This document shows, piece after piece, positions 26,840 to 35,636 of a stretch of DNA of 64,000 nucleotides. The DNA is from Jannaschia seohaensis. GTDB taxonomy: Bacteria > Pseudomonadota > Alphaproteobacteria > Rhodobacterales > Rhodobacteraceae. Within the stretch, counting starts at the first letter, position 1. Each line of letters opens with the position of its first letter. The notes below the pieces were generated by a model, which worked only from the letters and a program-made list of their open reading frames with translations, was not told the DNA's origin and searched no databases. The DNA lies in contig NZ_UETC01000001.1 of NCBI RefSeq assembly GCF_900116765.1, positions 620,001 to 684,000 on the forward strand, read 5' to 3'. The position numbers and the translations under genes are program-made.

Positions 26840-27160
26840 TCAGACGGCGCGGTCGATCCAGTCCTTGAGCGCGGCCTTGGGGGCGGCGCCGATCTTCTGG
26901 TCGACGGCCTCGCCGCCCTTGAACATGAACAGCGCCGGGATGCCGCGCACGCCCATCGCACCGGGCGATTGCGGGTTCTCGTCCACGTTGACCTTCACGA
27001 TCTTGACCCTGCCCGCATATTCCTCGGACAGCTCTTCCAGGGCCGGGCCGATCTGCTTACAGGGGCCGCACCACTCCGCCCAGAAGTCGACGATGACCGG
27101 GATGTCGGACTGCTTGACCACCTCATCGAAGGTGGCGTCGGTGGCGGCTACGGTGGCCAT
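26840..27160 (-). CDS. trxA: Thioredoxin TrxA
   Basis: 106 aa from ATG 27160. [12 protein letters not shown] with the redox CGPC at 31-34, cis-Pro region [10 protein letters not shown]. Cytosolic disulfide reductase. It lies 36 bp downstream of addA on the same strand and is followed by a strong terminator. High confidence. Confidence 0.96.
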   Translation of the reverse strand: MATVAATDATFDEVVKQSDIPVIVDFWAEWCGPCKQIGPALEELSEEYAGRVKIVKVNVDENPQSPGAMGVRGIPALFMFKGGEAVDQKIGAAPKAALKDWIDRAV

Positions 27161-27196
27161 GGCGTGTCTCCTGGCTGGCTTGGGTGGACACCCTAG

Positions 27197-30100
27197 CTAA
27201 GGAGCGCCGCGTCCCGCGTCAACTGCGTCCCAGGCCGCGATCACGGCCGCGTGCGGAAGCTCCATCAGCCGGCGCGTTCGCGTCCAGAGCAGCGCCAGGC
27301 GGATGCGGCGGTCCGGCCAGATGGCCGTGGCGGCGGCATGGTAGGCGCCCATCTGCGCCAGCAGTCCCCCGGGCACCGCTTCGGGCGTGGGGGGGACCTG
27401 GGCGTTGGACTTGAAGTCGACGATCAGCGCCTCGCCCGGGGTCAGGAGGATGCGGTCCATCGTGCCCGCCACGCCGGGATGGGTGCCGGTCGCGGGCAGG
27501 ACAAAGGGCACCTCGGCCAGGGTGCCGTCGGCGAAGAGATGAGCCAGCGCCGGGTCGTCGAGGACGGCCAGGGCCTCGGCCACGGCCTCCGCGTCGGCGG
27601 TGAGGCGGGCGGCCAAGGCCTCCCGTTGGTGGCGTGGGACCGTGGGCAGATGTTCGAGCAGGCTGTGGATGGCCGTGCCGCGGGCCATCGCGGCGTCGGT
27701 GTCCTGGCCCTCGCCGGGCAGAGCCTTGGGGCCGGGCAGCGCCGAGGGCGCGACCGGCTTGCGCGAGAGGCCGGGGCGGGGGACCGGCGCCCGGCACCAC
27801 GCCGGAAGAGGCGGCGCGCGCGGCGCCTCGGGGGCGGCGTCCCGCGCCTCCACCGGCGACCAGTCGCCCCATTCGAGCCGCCGGTCCACGCCCGCCGGCG
27901 CGCCCAGCGCGTCCATCCCGGCCTCGACCGCTCGCCACCAGCTGTCCTCTGGCCCATTGCCCACCTCGCCCGCGGCGCAGACGATCAGCCAGCTTTCGGC
28001 CCGGGTCAGCGCGACATAGAGCAGCCGGTCCCGCTCCGCCGCTTGGGCGGCGGCATGGGCCTCGGCTCGCGCGGCGATGGCCGGGGACCAGCCCGGTTTG
28101 GAGGGCAGCCAGACCGGCGTGCCGTCGTCGAGCACCTGCACGCCGGTGAGGCCCTTGGGCGCGCGCTTCTGCGTCTCGGGCAGGATGACGACCGGTGCTT
28201 CCAGCCCCTTGGCCCCATGCACCGACATCACGCGGATCGCGCCGGTTCCGGGCTGGCGCTTGAGTTCGATGTCAGCCGCCTCCAGCCAGCCGAGGAAGCC
28301 CGTCAGGCTGGGCACCTCCAATTGCTCATAGGCCAGCGCCTGGCCCAGTAGCGCGTCGATGGCCTCCGCCCGCTCGGACCCGAGCCGCGCCAGCAGGCGG
28401 CGGCGGCCGTCATGGCGGATCAGCACCCGTTGCAGGATCTCGTAGGGGCGCAGGATGTCCGCGACCGAGAGCACCGACTCGAACAGCGACGTGTCGTGGC
28501 GGCTGTCGCGCAGCACGTCCCAGAGAGGGCGCTTGCCGCGGTCATGGGCCAGTTCGAACAGGTCCTCTTCGCTCAGGCCCCCCAGGGGCGAGCGCAGCAC
28601 CGCCGCCAGCGCCAGGTCGTCGCCGGGCGATGCCGCCCAGGTCAGCAGCGCGACCAAGTCCTTCACCGCCAGATCGTCCGACAGCATCAGCCGATCGGCC
28701 CCGGCGAGGTCCAGCCCGGCGGCCTTGCAGGCCGCGATCACGTGGTAGAACAGCGCCGCGCGCCGCTGGAGCAGGATCAGGATGTCGCCCGCCTGCACCG
28801 CGCGGCGCTCGCCCTTGTGGACGATGGGGGTGCGGGCCGCGATCATTTCCTTGATCTCGGCGGCGATGCGGCGGGCCAGCACGACCTCGGCATCGTCGGG
28901 GGCGGGCTTGTCGACCGGGTCGAACCAGCGCCGGTCGGAATTGTCCTCATCGGCCTTGGGGATCGGCGCCCAGAGGTCGATCCGGCCGGGCAGGGTGGGC
29001 TGAAAGGCGATATGCTCGGGCGGAGCGCCGACGCCGCTCTCGCGGGCGAAAACGGAATCGACCAGTGCCAGGATCGTCGAGGACGACCGGAAGGAATGGA
29101 GCAGAGCGTGGTCGCGCAACGCCGCCGCCTCCGTGGGCAGGATTCGGTCGAACTCGGCGCGCATCCGGTCGAAGGCGTCCGGGTCCGCGCCCTGGAAGGA
29201 ATAGATCGACTGCTTGCGGTCGCCGACGACGAAGAGCGTGCGCAGAGTGTCGGGCCGCGCGCCCTGGCCCGCGCCGAACTCGGCGGCGAGGGCCCGGATC
29301 ACGTCCCATTGAGCCGGCGCGGTGTCCTGCGCCTCGTCCACCAGGATGTGGTCCAGCCCGCCATCGAGCTTGAAGAGGACCCATTGCGCCATGTCCGAGG
29401 TCGACAGCAGGTGCCGCGCCCGGTCGATCTGATCGTCGAAATCGAGCCAGCCCCGCGCGCGCTTGGCCGCGTCGAGCCGGGCGGTGAAAGCGGGGGCGAA
29501 CGCGTGGAGCGTCTGCGCGTAGTCGAGCGAGGCGAGCGCGGCGAGGCGGCGGCGAGCATCGGCGGCCCGTCCCGCCATCGCGGCGAAGAGCTCGGGAAGG
29601 GGGCCATGATCGCCCGCGAGGACCGCTTTCGGCCAGCGACCGGTGCTGCGTGGCTCCCCCTTGGCGGTCAGGAGCAGCCCCGACAGCATGTCCCACCGGT
29701 CTTCCGGCGCGGCCTGCACGACGGTCTTGAGGCCCGCGACCAACTCGCTCAGGGTTTTGCCGGGGGCGCCCTCGGCATCGCCAAGGAAGTCATCGACCAT
29801 GTCGAGCATGTCGGCGCCGATAACGCCGTCGCGGATCGTCTCCTCGGTATCGTCGCCCACGCCCAACGCCATGCGCAGCGCCGCCTCGCTGAGCGCCGGT
29901 CGTCCCGGCGGCCAGTGCTTGGCCACAGCGGCGAGGAAGGCGCTGGGCTCCGCGTCGCTCAGCCGCTTGGCCATGGCGTCGACCAGAGGGGCCTCGGGCC
30001 CGTCGCTCATCGCGTCGAGGATCTCGGCATGGAGGCGCGTGGCCGCCGCGTCGTCCATCTCCTGAAAGAGCGGCGACACCCCGGCCTCCAGCGGGAAGCG

Positions 30101-30502
30101 GCGCAGGAGCGACGCGCAGAAGGCGTGGATCGTCTGGATCTTCAGCCCGCCCGGCGTCTCGATGGCGCGGGCGAAGAGCGTGCGCGCCCGGCGCATCTGG
30201 TCGCTCGTGACCTCACCCGGCCGGACGCCCAGCGCATAGAGACGGGCGCGCAGATCCTCGTCGGGGATCATCGCCCATTCGCCGAGCTGTTTGTAGAGCC
30301 GGTTCTGCATCTCGCCCGCGGCGGCCTTGGTGAAGGTCAGGCAGAGGATGCGCTCGGGCGGGGTGCCGGTCAGCAGCAGCCACGCCACCCGCTGCGTCAG
30401 AACCCGGGTCTTGCCGGAGCCTGCATTCGCCGCCAGCCAGACCGAGCCCGACGGGTCGGCGGCGGCGATCTGCGCCCTCGTGGCGGCGTCGGTCGCGGTC
30501 AT
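27197..30502 (-). CDS. addA: Double-strand break repair helicase-nuclease AddA
   Basis: 1101 aa from ATG 30502, which overlaps the addB stop by 4 nt. UvrD-type motifs in order: A-N-A-G-S-G-K-T-R-V-L (Walker A), I-Q-T-I-H-A-F-C, V-D-E-A-Q-D-T (Walker B), V-V-G-D-R-K-Q-S-I-Y-S-F-Q-G-A, V-M-S-V-H-G-A-K-G-L-E-A-P-V-V, L-Y-V-A-L-T-R-A-E. The C-terminal RecB-like nuclease has G-T-M-D-R and L-I-V-D-F-K-S-N, then Q-M-G-A-Y. With AddB it resects double-strand ends up to a recombination hotspot for RecA loading. Length and motifs are those of the alphaproteobacterial type. High confidence. Confidence 0.96.
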   Translation of the reverse strand: MTATDAATRAQIAAADPSGSVWLAANAGSGKTRVLTQRVAWLLLTGTPPERILCLTFTKAAAGEMQNRLYKQLGEWAMIPDEDLRARLYALGVRPGEVTSDQMRRARTLFARAIETPGGLKIQTIHAFCASLLRRFPLEAGVSPLFQEMDDAAATRLHAEILDAMSDGPEAPLVDAMAKRLSDAEPSAFLAAVAKHWPPGRPALSEAALRMALGVGDDTEETIRDGVIGADMLDMVDDFLGDAEGAPGKTLSELVAGLKTVVQAAPEDRWDMLSGLLLTAKGEPRSTGRWPKAVLAGDHGPLPELFAAMAGRAADARRRLAALASLDYAQTLHAFAPAFTARLDAAKRARGWLDFDDQIDRARHLLSTSDMAQWVLFKLDGGLDHILVDEAQDTAPAQWDVIRALAAEFGAGQGARPDTLRTLFVVGDRKQSIYSFQGADPDAFDRMRAEFDRILPTEAAALRDHALLHSFRSSSTILALVDSVFARESGVGAPPEHIAFQPTLPGRIDLWAPIPKADEDNSDRRWFDPVDKPAPDDAEVVLARRIAAEIKEMIAARTPIVHKGERRAVQAGDILILLQRRAALFYHVIAACKAAGLDLAGADRLMLSDDLAVKDLVALLTWAASPGDDLALAAVLRSPLGGLSEEDLFELAHDRGKRPLWDVLRDSRHDTSLFESVLSVADILRPYEILQRVLIRHDGRRRLLARLGSERAEAIDALLGQALAYEQLEVPSLTGFLGWLEAADIELKRQPGTGAIRVMSVHGAKGLEAPVVILPETQKRAPKGLTGVQVLDDGTPVWLPSKPGWSPAIAARAEAHAAAQAAERDRLLYVALTRAESWLIVCAAGEVGNGPEDSWWRAVEAGMDALGAPAGVDRRLEWGDWSPVEARDAAPEAPRAPPLPAWCRAPVPRPGLSRKPVAPSALPGPKALPGEGQDTDAAMARGTAIHSLLEHLPTVPRHQREALAARLTADAEAVAEALAVLDDPALAHLFADGTLAEVPFVLPATGTHPGVAGTMDRILLTPGEALIVDFKSNAQVPPTPEAVPGGLLAQMGAYHAAATAIWPDRRIRLALLWTRTRRLMELPHAAVIAAWDAVDAGRGAP

Positions 30503-33420
30503 CGGCCCACCGGGATCTTCGTGGAGGGCAAGGTGTCGTCCCACTCTCCGTAGCGCGACAGGTGGTCGTAATCGCTGGCATATTTGATCGCGTCGGGCGC
30601 GAGCCGGGCGACGAAGGGGCGGCCCTGCCGGTAGGCCGCGATCAGGTCGCGCAGGCCCGCGCGGGTCTCGGCCAGCAGGTCGGGCGTGATCTTGACGCAT
30701 CGCTCGTCATAAGCGGAGCCGATCTTGAGATAGGCGACCTCGGTCACCTGCCGCTGGGGGATGTCGCTAAAGCCGCCATCGGCGACCATCACCGCCTCCA
30801 GGAGCAGCTGCTTGTCGAAATGCTCGATCTGCTTTTCGGAGGGGATCTGGCCGGTCTTGTAATCGTAGATCGCCACCGCATCGCCGCAGATGTCCAAGCG
30901 GTCGGCGCGGGCAATCAGGTCGAAGTCGAGTTCGGGCAGGGGCAGCCGGCCGGAGGCCTCCAGATAGGCGGGGGTGCCCTGGGCACGGCGCTCGGCCTCG
31001 GCAGCGAGCAGATCGTCGATCACCCGCTCGAACTTCCCCTGCCAGATATGGCGGATCGCGGGCCAGGGAGATTCGTCTTGCAGCGTCTCCGCCAGGATGG
31101 CCCGCAACCGCGCGTCCGCATCCGGCGGCAGCGGACCGGGCAGATCGCGGGCGAACCGCTCCATCGCGCGGTGGACGACGGTGCCGCGCAGGCGCGCGTC
31201 GGGGCTCTGGCGCAAGGGGTTGGCGGCGCGGAGGCCGAGAACATGGCGGGCATAGACCGCGTAAGGATCGCGGATCAGGGTCTCGATCGCGGTGACCGAG
31301 AGGCGCTTGGGCTGCGCCTCGGGGGGCATGATGGGGGCCGGACGCGGGGCGGGGCGGACGGACGTCTCGGGCAGGTCCAGCGCGGCGGCTTGGGTGAGCC
31401 ACGCGTCGCCGCGCGCTTGCATCGCCGCCAGCGCGGCCTCGCCCTGGGGGCCGATGCCCCGCAGCAGCCCCTCGATCCGGTTCAGCCAGCGGGACGGCAC
31501 CGTTTCGGCCTCCGCGTCGCGGGCGGCGCGGGCCAGCCAGATCTCGGGCGCGGCGGCGGCCAGCTGAAAATCATGGGCGCTCAGCCCCACCACCCGCTCG
31601 GGCACGCGCAGGCCAGCCGCCACGCGCATGGCGCGGTTGAGCCAGGGTTCGGCGGTCTGGCGGTCGGGCCAGATGCCATCGGTCAGCCCGCCCAGGATCA
31701 CTAGATCCGCGCTGCGCACCCGCGCCTCCAGCGCGCCCCAGATCATGATGTCGGGATGGGGCGCGTAGCTCTCGCGGACCTCCTCGCCCGAGAGGCAGCT
31801 TTGCAGGAGACGGGCATATTCGGCCCCGCTCATCGGCGTGGCCTCGGCCTCCGGGGCGGCGGCGGCGAGATCTTCGAGCACACGCCGCGCCAGCCGTCCG
31901 GCCTCGCCCGCCCAGGGGTCGCCGGTGCCGTCCGGCCCGCCCGCGACCCGCTCCACCAGGGCCAGATGGGCGGCGAGGCGATCGGGCAGGGGCGCGGTGT
32001 TCGGCACCGCCGTAATGGCGTCGAGCAGATCGCAGAGCCAAGCCGTCCAGGCCTGGTCCGCCTGGGCCGTCGCGCCCCAGGCGGTGACCGCCGCGCGGTC
32101 GGGGAAGGGGCAGGGGCCGTCGCGCAGCAGCTGCGTTTCCAACTGCCGTGCCAGCCGCAGATGCGGGGTGCGGGCGGCCCCGGCGGTCAATGGGTGGGCC
32201 AGAAGGATCGCCAGGGCCTCGGCCTCGATCGGGCGGCCCAGCATCGCGGCCAGGTGCAGGATCAGGCGGCCGGGGGCCGATTGCCCCAGCGGGCGTCCGG
32301 CTGAATCGTCGGGTTCGATCCCCCAGCGGTCGAGATGCGCGGCCACCTGGCGCGAGAGCGTCCGGTCGGGCGTGATGAGGGCGGCGCGCCGCCCCTCCTC
32401 CAACGCGGCGCGCAGGCCCAGGGCGATGGCGGCGGCCTCGGCCCCGGGGCTGGGCGCGGCGAGCAGGGTGATCGGCGCGCAGGCCGCGTCTATGCCGGTA
32501 AGCTCTGGCCCCTCCCTGCGCCAGGCATCGGTGGCGGGCGCGGGGCGCAGCGCGAGGGAGATCAGACGGTTGCGTTCGGGCGCGGCGGGACGGGCGTCGC
32601 TCCATTGCGGGCAGGCGTCACGGGTCAGGCCACGGCTTGCGAGCAGGGCGGCATGGCGGAATTGCGAGTGGTCCTGCGGGCCCTTGGGCGGCTCGGGGGC
32701 GGTGAGCAGCCCGTCCCAGGCATCGTCCGGCATATCGGTGTCGAGCCCGGGCAGGATCACCGCGCCCCGCGGCAGCGCCAGCACCCCGTCGATCAGCCGC
32801 GCCGTCGGCGCGCGCGAGGCGGTGGAGCCCGCGACGATCACTGGATCGGCCGGCGGCGCCTTGGCCCAGGCGACCAGCAGCCGGTCGAGCGCGCGGGCCT
32901 GCAGGTCGGCGGGCGTCGGGCTGCCGTCATGCTCGGCCCAGTGGGTGACGATCCGCAAGAAATCGAGGCTGCGCTGCCAATGCTCCGACAGCCCGCTGAC
33001 ATCGATCGCGTCCAGCGCGGCGGGGTCCATCCCCTCCTCGCGCATCTCCTCCATCAGTGTCAGCAAGGTGCCCGCGAGGTCGAAGGCGGCTTCGGGTGGG
33101 GAGAGGTCGGGCCGCGTCTCCAGCAAGGCCCGCACCAGCCGCGTCAGGCGCAGGCGCAGGGCGAGCGGGCGCATCGGCGGCGGCGCGTCGCCGCGGGGCG
33201 GCAGCAGTCCGTCGAGCTGCGAGACAAGGCCGATGCGCGGCAGCAGCGTCGGACCCTCCTCGGCAAGGGCGGCGTGGATGCGGGTGGCCATGCGGTTGGT
33301 GTTGGTCAGCAGCGTGACACGGGCCAGCGCTTCTGGCGCTGGGTCGAGCCGCGCGCGCAGGCCGCGAGCGACGGCGCGGGCGAAATCGACGCCGACCGGC
33401 TCGTGCCAGAGGCCCCTCAC
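30499..33420 (-). CDS. addB: Double-strand break repair protein AddB
   Basis: 973 aa from GTG 33420, a GTGA overlap with the murU stop; a longer frame upstream is not protein-like. The N-terminal inactivated helicase part begins RGLWHEPVGVDFARAVARGL and contains T-L-L-T-N-T-N-R-M. The C-terminal PD-(D/E)xK nuclease has R-A-D-R-L-D and A-I-Y-D-Y-K-T-G, then L-L-L-E-A-V. AddB scans for Chi-like sequences and cuts the opposite strand to AddA. High confidence; start codon good because of the overlap. Confidence 0.94.
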   Translation of the reverse strand: MRGLWHEPVGVDFARAVARGLRARLDPAPEALARVTLLTNTNRMATRIHAALAEEGPTLLPRIGLVSQLDGLLPPRGDAPPPMRPLALRLRLTRLVRALLETRPDLSPPEAAFDLAGTLLTLMEEMREEGMDPAALDAIDVSGLSEHWQRSLDFLRIVTHWAEHDGSPTPADLQARALDRLLVAWAKAPPADPVIVAGSTASRAPTARLIDGVLALPRGAVILPGLDTDMPDDAWDGLLTAPEPPKGPQDHSQFRHAALLASRGLTRDACPQWSDARPAAPERNRLISLALRPAPATDAWRREGPELTGIDAACAPITLLAAPSPGAEAAAIALGLRAALEEGRRAALITPDRTLSRQVAAHLDRWGIEPDDSAGRPLGQSAPGRLILHLAAMLGRPIEAEALAILLAHPLTAGAARTPHLRLARQLETQLLRDGPCPFPDRAAVTAWGATAQADQAWTAWLCDLLDAITAVPNTAPLPDRLAAHLALVERVAGGPDGTGDPWAGEAGRLARRVLEDLAAAAPEAEATPMSGAEYARLLQSCLSGEEVRESYAPHPDIMIWGALEARVRSADLVILGGLTDGIWPDRQTAEPWLNRAMRVAAGLRVPERVVGLSAHDFQLAAAAPEIWLARAARDAEAETVPSRWLNRIEGLLRGIGPQGEAALAAMQARGDAWLTQAAALDLPETSVRPAPRPAPIMPPEAQPKRLSVTAIETLIRDPYAVYARHVLGLRAANPLRQSPDARLRGTVVHRAMERFARDLPGPLPPDADARLRAILAETLQDESPWPAIRHIWQGKFERVIDDLLAAEAERRAQGTPAYLEASGRLPLPELDFDLIARADRLDICGDAVAIYDYKTGQIPSEKQIEHFDKQLLLEAVMVADGGFSDIPQRQVTEVAYLKIGSAYDERCVKITPDLLAETRAGLRDLIAAYRQGRPFVARLAPDAIKYASDYDHLSRYGEWDDTLPSTKIPVGR

Positions 33421-34088
33421 GCCGCTCGGTCCAGCATCGCCTCGGCCAGGGCGATGCCGTCGGGCGTGCCGACATCGGCCCATTGGCCCGGATGGACACA
33501 GCCCGAAAGCCGCCCCTCGGCCAGCATGGCGAACCACAGCTCGCGCAGCGAGAAAACGGGGTCGGCAAAGGCGGCGAGCCCCTCGGTCTTGACGATCCCC
33601 GCGCCGGTATAGACCAGCCCCGCCCGGTCGCGGACCAGCCGCCCGTCGGGGTCCAGGCTGAACGATCCGCCGGCCTGGCCCAGCGCCCGGTCGGGCGGGA
33701 TCATCAGTAACAGCCCGTCCATCCGCGCCGGATCCCAGTGCGCCAGCAGGGTGTCTCGGGCGCGAGGGCCGGTCCAGACGGCATCCGCGTTCATGGTCAG
33801 GACTGGCCCGTCGCCCAGCACGGGCAGCGCGTTGCGCAGGCCCCCTCCGGTTTCGAGCAGCACCGGTTCCTCGATGAAAGTCAGGCCAGGCCGGTCCGCC
33901 AAATGCGCCCGGAGCAGCGCAGCGTGGGCATGGGCGTTGACCGCACGCGGGCCGGGCCCGGCGACTTGCTCCAGCGCGTGCTCGATCAGGGGGCGGCCCG
34001 CGACCTCGATCAGCGCCTTGGGGCGCGTGTCGGTGAGGGGCCGCATCCGGGTGCCGTGGCCTGCGGCAAAGACCATGGTGGCGATCAT
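33417..34088 (-). CDS. murU: N-acetylmuramate-1-phosphate uridylyltransferase (MurU-like nucleotidyltransferase)
   Basis: 223 aa from ATG 34088 (ATGA overlap with the kinase gene). M-V-F-A-A-G-H-G-T-R-M-R-P-L-T (5-19) is the nucleotide-binding loop, P-K-A-L-I-E-V the Lys motif, and T-M-N-A-D-A-V-W the metal-binding Asp. Next to an AmgK-like kinase this is the known MurU: MurNAc-1-P plus UTP gives UDP-MurNAc, a fosfomycin-insensitive recycling route. The gene name rests on that pairing; high class confidence. Confidence 0.88.
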   Translation of the reverse strand: MIATMVFAAGHGTRMRPLTDTRPKALIEVAGRPLIEHALEQVAGPGPRAVNAHAHAALLRAHLADRPGLTFIEEPVLLETGGGLRNALPVLGDGPVLTMNADAVWTGPRARDTLLAHWDPARMDGLLLMIPPDRALGQAGGSFSLDPDGRLVRDRAGLVYTGAGIVKTEGLAAFADPVFSLRELWFAMLAEGRLSGCVHPGQWADVGTPDGIALAEAMLDRAA

Positions 34089-35101
34089 GGCGCCGCGCGC
34101 TCCTGCCCGGCCAACGTGCCCGCGCGCGCCCGGATGGCGTCGAGCCGGTCGGGCGATGGTGGCGGCAGCGCCGCCTCGACCACCGCGCGCAGGCCGGTCA
34201 GCGCGGAGTGGGTCAGGTCGGTCTGCAACGCGGCCCAGGTGGCGGGGATGAAGTCGGGATAGCGGGGCTTACCGTCGCGCAGGCAAAGCCGGGCGAAAAC
34301 CCCGAGGATGCGGAGGCAGCGCTGGGCCGAGCAGATCGCGACACCGGCGGCGGTGGTCTCGGCGTCACGCCCGGTCGCCGCCTGCCAGGCCGCCAGCGCG
34401 GCGCTGCGAGCGGCTGGGGTGACGACTCGGCGCGGATCGTGGATGAGCGAAGCGAGATCGTAGTCCCGCGGACCCCGCATCGCGTCCTGGAAATCCAGCA
34501 TCCCGACCCGGGCAAGGCCCGCGCGGTCGGGCAGCCAGATCAGATTGTCGGCGTGATAGTCGCGATGGACCAGCACCTCCTCAGTGACGGCCGGGTGGGT
34601 GAGAGCCTCGGCCATGGCGTCCGTCAGGGCCGTTCGGTGTGCGGCGGCCTCCGGCGCGTACCAGTCGATGGCGAGGGCCGCGAGGCCGGGCATCTGGTCG
34701 GTATAGCGGGGCAGGTCCGGCGGCGGGTCCGCCTGCATCCGCGCCAGCGCCTCGGCCGCGGCGGCGTAGAGCGCCGGCTCTGAGGCCGGGTCCGCGGCGG
34801 TGACGCGGGCGTAGGTGTCGTCGCCCAGATCCTCCAGCAGGAGGAATCCCTGCTCTAGATCCTGGGCGAGGATGTCGGGGACAGAGAGACCGCGGGCCGC
34901 CAGGTCCGCGGCCATGGCAACGAAGGGGCGCACGTCCTGTTCCGCATCCGGCGGCGCATCCATCAGGATGGCGCGGTCCGCGCCGCGGGCGAGGCGCGTA
35001 TAGGAGCGCCGGGACGCATCGCCGGCGAGCGGGTCGCGCGCCGCCTCGGCCCAGCCGGCGCGGGCCAGGAAGGTTGCGGCGTGGTCCGTCCGCGCGCTCA
35101 T
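34085..35101 (-). CDS. amgK: Anomeric N-acetylmuramate/N-acetylglucosamine kinase (AmgK-like)
   Basis: 338 aa from ATG 35101. Aminoglycoside-phosphotransferase fold: A-G-D-A-S-x-R-x-Y (27-35), L-L-E-D-L-G-D, catalytic H-R-D-Y-H-A-D-N-L (179-187), metal motif M-L-D-F-Q-D-A. AmgK phosphorylates C1 of MurNAc/GlcNAc for MurU, whose gene overlaps it by 4 nt. The placement between tsaE and murU is the common order in Rhodobacterales. High confidence from context. Confidence 0.88.
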   Translation of the reverse strand: MSARTDHAATFLARAGWAEAARDPLAGDASRRSYTRLARGADRAILMDAPPDAEQDVRPFVAMAADLAARGLSVPDILAQDLEQGFLLLEDLGDDTYARVTAADPASEPALYAAAAEALARMQADPPPDLPRYTDQMPGLAALAIDWYAPEAAAHRTALTDAMAEALTHPAVTEEVLVHRDYHADNLIWLPDRAGLARVGMLDFQDAMRGPRDYDLASLIHDPRRVVTPAARSAALAAWQAATGRDAETTAAGVAICSAQRCLRILGVFARLCLRDGKPRYPDFIPATWAALQTDLTHSALTGLRAVVEAALPPPSPDRLDAIRARAGTLAGQERAAP

Positions 35102-35589
35102 GCCGGCGCCTTGGCCAGGGCGGCGGCCAGCCGGTCCGCAAGCTCTCCGCTGCCCGACAGCTCCAATCGCCGCGCGTCCGGGCCGTCATGGGACAGGCGC
35201 AGAGTGACCGCGCCGCCGGGCCGGTCCGGGCCCAGCCGGTCGGGCCATTCGATGAGACACAGCGCGGTGTCGAAGGCCTCGGAGAGGCCCAACTCCATGA
35301 CTTCGTCGGGCGAGGTCAGGCGGTAGAGATCCGCGTGCCAGATCTCGAAGCGGTGGGCGTTGTAGGTTTGTACTAACGTGAAGGTCGGGGAGGGCACGTC
35401 TTCGGGCGGCAGACCCTCGGCGGCGAGGATGGCCTGGATCGTGGCCCGGGCGAACGCGGTCTTTCCGGCGCCGACCGGCCCGTCGAGCAGTAGGACGTCG
35501 CCCGGCCGTAAAATCCCCGCCAGGCGGCGGGCCAGGCGGTCGGTCGCGGCGGGACCGGGCAGGGACAGGGTCGCGAGGGTGTCGGCCAT
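35098..35589 (-). CDS. tsaE: tRNA t6A biosynthesis ATPase TsaE
   Basis: 163 aa from ATG 35589; a 12-codon-longer start exists. Walker A G-P-V-G-A-G-K-T-A-F-A-R, then P-S-P-T-F-T-L-V-Q-T-Y and H-A-D-L-Y-R-L, the fixed TsaE pattern. TsaE powers the TsaBD complex making N6-threonylcarbamoyladenosine at tRNA position 37. Its stop overlaps the amgK start by 4 nt. High confidence. Confidence 0.94.
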   Translation of the reverse strand: MADTLATLSLPGPAATDRLARRLAGILRPGDVLLLDGPVGAGKTAFARATIQAILAAEGLPPEDVPSPTFTLVQTYNAHRFEIWHADLYRLTSPDEVMELGLSEAFDTALCLIEWPDRLGPDRPGGAVTLRLSHDGPDARRLELSGSGELADRLAAALAKAPA

Positions 35590-35636
35590 GGAAAGCGGAG
35601 TGACAGCCCGCCGGGCCGGATTCAAGCCTGCGCCCG

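Noticed and set aside
28412-30553. 713-codon plus-strand frame opposite addA
   Set aside because: Antisense GC artefact over AddA helicase motifs.
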